A stretch of DNA of 64,000 nt from G963677185 sp963677185. Lineage in GTDB: Bacteria; Bacillota; Syntrophomonadia; Syntrophomonadales; Syntrophomonadaceae. Shown one piece after another: positions 62,651 through 64,000 of this stretch. How positions within the stretch are numbered: the first letter of the stretch is position 1; each line of letters begins with the position of its first letter. The position numbers and the translations under genes were made by a program. The stretch lies in the NCBI GenBank assembly GCA_963677185.1, contig OY781889.1, forward strand, positions 2,294,001 to 2,358,000. Reading direction: 5' to 3'. A model generated the notes under the pieces. It did no database searches. It saw nothing but the letters and a program-made list of their open reading frames with translations, and was not told the origin of the DNA.

Positions 62651-62727
62651 GTTGGTCCCGTGAGGCTAGCAAGGAATGTGTAGGATACGCCTGCTTCTGT
62701 TATTACGGGGCAGGCGTTTAGTTTTTA
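62651..62727 (+). promoter_or_regulatory. PyrR-binding leader and attenuator
   Basis: The leader holds TCCCGTGAGGCT (62656-62667), matching the PyrR-binding loop consensus UCCNGNGAGGYU. Downstream is a terminator hairpin, ACGCCTGC (62687-62694) with GCAGGCGT (62710-62717), followed by a T-rich tract to 62727. High UMP should make PyrR bind, releasing the terminator stem and stopping transcription before pyrR and pyrB. Confidence 0.88.
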
Positions 62728-62746
62728 TGAAAGGGGAAGGGATTCA

Positions 62747-63298
62747 TTGACTCTGCAGAATAAGAAAGAGCTACTGGACGCAACCGCCATAGACCGGGCA
62801 ATTAAAAGAATGGCCCATGAGATTGTGGAGCGGAACAATGGTGTTGAACAAGTGGCATTGATAGGCATCCGCCGTCGGGGAGGGCCGATTGCCCAGCGCC
62901 TGGCAGACCGGATCGAGGAAATAGAAGGCATTAAGGTTCCGGTTGGCATACTGGATATAACCCTTTATAGGGACGATTTAACCACTCTATCCGCCCATCC
63001 GCAATTGCACCGCACGGAAGTATTCTTTGATATAAGCGGGCTGAACATTGTTCTGGTCGATGATGTGCTGTACACCGGAAGGACGGTACGAGCAGCCCTT
63101 GACGCCCTCATTGATATTGGACGTCCCAGGCGCATACAGCTGGCGGTGCTGGTCGATCGGGGACATCGGGAACTCCCCATAAAAGCTGATTTTGTTGGCA
63201 AAAATATACCCACGTCAAAAGAAGAGATTATATCTGTGTTCGTCGATGAAATCGACGGATTCAGTGGCGTAGTATTGCAGGAAGTGGTTAACGAATAA
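62747..63298 (+). CDS. pyrR: Bifunctional pyrimidine attenuation regulator / uracil phosphoribosyltransferase PyrR
   Basis: Binds the pyr mRNA leader when UMP is high and also has uracil phosphoribosyltransferase activity. The PRPP motif is VDDVLYTGRTVRAAL, and the N-terminal ALIGIRRRGGPIAQRLA and DITLYRDDL are typical of PyrR. The length of 183 residues is normal. TTG 62747 follows GGGGAAGGGA. It is followed 17 nt later by pyrB. Confidence 0.97.
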   Translation: MTLQNKKELLDATAIDRAIKRMAHEIVERNNGVEQVALIGIRRRGGPIAQRLADRIEEIEGIKVPVGILDITLYRDDLTTLSAHPQLHRTEVFFDISGLNIVLVDDVLYTGRTVRAALDALIDIGRPRRIQLAVLVDRGHRELPIKADFVGKNIPTSKEEIISVFVDEIDGFSGVVLQEVVNE

Positions 63299-63315
63299 GA
63301 ATAGGAGGAATTAGT

Positions 63316-64000
63316 TTGCTCTTTCAACAACGCAAAGATTTACTGGGCTTGCGCGATCTAAAAAAGGAGGAAATCGATCTTATTCTGGATACGGCGGTTC
63401 CCATGAAAGACGTTCTCAAGCGAGACATCAAGAAGGTTCCTACTCTGAGAGGAAAGGCTGTTGCCACTGTATTCTATGAGAACAGCACCCGCACCCGTAC
63501 TTCCTTTGAAATTGCCGGCAAATACCTTTCTGCTGATACTTCCAACCTGGCGGTCTCTACCAGCAGCGTTCAAAAGGGCGAGAGCTTGCGCGATACCATG
63601 TTAACCATGGAGGCGATGGGTGTAGATATTATAATAATCCGTCATTCTCATTCCGGGGCTCCCCATTATGTAGCCCGAAACACCAGTATGCGTGTTGTCA
63701 ACGCAGGTGACGGCACTAATGAGCATCCGACCCAGGCCTTGCTGGACATGTTTACTATAAGAGAAAAGAAGGGCAGTCTGGAAGGCTTAAAAATAGCGAT
63801 TGTTGGAGATGTTTTACACAGCCGGGTAGCTCGCTCCAACATTTTTGGACTCAAGCATTACGGCTGCGAAATAAGGGTGGCCGGTCCGGCGACTCTTATG
63901 CCTCCCGAAATAGAAAAAATGGGGGTTAAGTCGTTCAACAGCATTGAAGAGGCGATTGACGGAGCAGATGTGATTAATGTGCTTCGGATTCAGCTTGAAC
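63316..64000 (+). CDS. pyrB: Aspartate carbamoyltransferase, catalytic subunit (cut by window end)
   Basis: Makes carbamoyl-aspartate in pyrimidine synthesis. TTG 63316 follows AGGAGGA. The 228 codons in the window include the carbamoyl-phosphate motif ENSTRTRTSFE (near residue 55), the GESLRDT loop, HPTQALLDM and the second-domain start KIAIVGDVLHSRVARSN. The frame is open at the window end, so about a quarter of the protein is missing. Regulation is by the PyrR leader upstream. Confidence 0.96.
   Translation, partial: MLFQQRKDLLGLRDLKKEEIDLILDTAVPMKDVLKRDIKKVPTLRGKAVATVFYENSTRTRTSFEIAGKYLSADTSNLAVSTSSVQKGESLRDTMLTMEAMGVDIIIIRHSHSGAPHYVARNTSMRVVNAGDGTNEHPTQALLDMFTIREKKGSLEGLKIAIVGDVLHSRVARSNIFGLKHYGCEIRVAGPATLMPPEIEKMGVKSFNSIEEAIDGADVINVLRIQLE

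Overview
The window looks like a chromosomal segment of an anaerobic, Gram-positive-type Firmicute (Clostridia), most likely a relative of the fatty-acid-oxidising syntrophs (Syntrophomonadaceae). The reasons are the etfB-etfA-membrane FeS oxidoreductase (EMO) operon, a siroheme-dependent (Ahb) heme pathway, futalosine-type menaquinone tailoring genes, a pyrR attenuator, strong GGAGG ribosome binding sites and frequent TTG starts. The family assignment is an inference from gene content. I see no IS element, prophage, CRISPR array or rRNA.

Layout. 0-9.2 kb is housekeeping on the + strand: leuS (3' part), a DUF512 radical-SAM protein, der, plsY, gpsA, hom, thrB and lysC, the last with an internal start for a beta subunit. 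9.3-15.5 kb holds a 1948-residue sensor kinase with a decayed Ser/Thr kinase head, plus a small membrane protein. 15.7-22.3 kb holds tRNA-Pro, a secreted Tyr/Gly-repeat protein, a lipid kinase, a DUF2726-like protein, thrC and apgM (both broken by homopolymer indels), then tRNAs Asp, Phe, Gly, Cys and Leu. 22.3-31.4 kb is a minus-strand signalling block: a diguanylate cyclase response regulator, a hybrid histidine kinase, a secreted matrixin-type protease, a GNAT, a CHASE2 adenylate cyclase and a GAF-HD-GYP protein. 31.6-35.7 kb has a variant HDAC-like protein, two tandem Tyr/Gly-repeat lipoproteins, a DMT permease and a nitrilase-family amidase.

35.8-39.1 kb has a DAHP-synthase-like protein lacking most active-site motifs, aroA, and trpS with a probable FeS site. 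39.3-45.5 kb has a DJ-1-like protein, a MarR regulator, and, behind a Fur-box-like palindrome, a degenerate polyprenyl synthase, a UbiA prenyltransferase, UbiX, a catalytic polyprenyl synthase, tatC and tatA. 45.6-55.4 kb is a tetrapyrrole operon running from glutamyl-tRNA to heme through siroheme: sirC, hemA, hemC, cobA-hemD, ahbC, hemB, ahbD, ahbA, ahbB, hemL. cheR follows, then etfB-etfA-EMO (56.5-60.5 kb), an unknown minus-strand gene, lspA, rluD-type, a PyrR-controlled leader, pyrR and the start of pyrB.

Together, the 40-60 kb half can be read as an electron-transport supply line: isoprenoid and quinone tail, b-type heme for the EMO membrane domain, Tat export for redox enzymes, and the Etf/EMO module that moves fatty-acid-oxidation electrons to menaquinone. 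The 9-34 kb part is sensory and cell-surface in character. The most unusual content is a set of proteins that keep a fold but have lost catalytic motifs (pseudokinase head, DAHPS-like, polyprenyl-synthase-like, HDAC-like), and the Tyr/Gly-repeat exported protein family.
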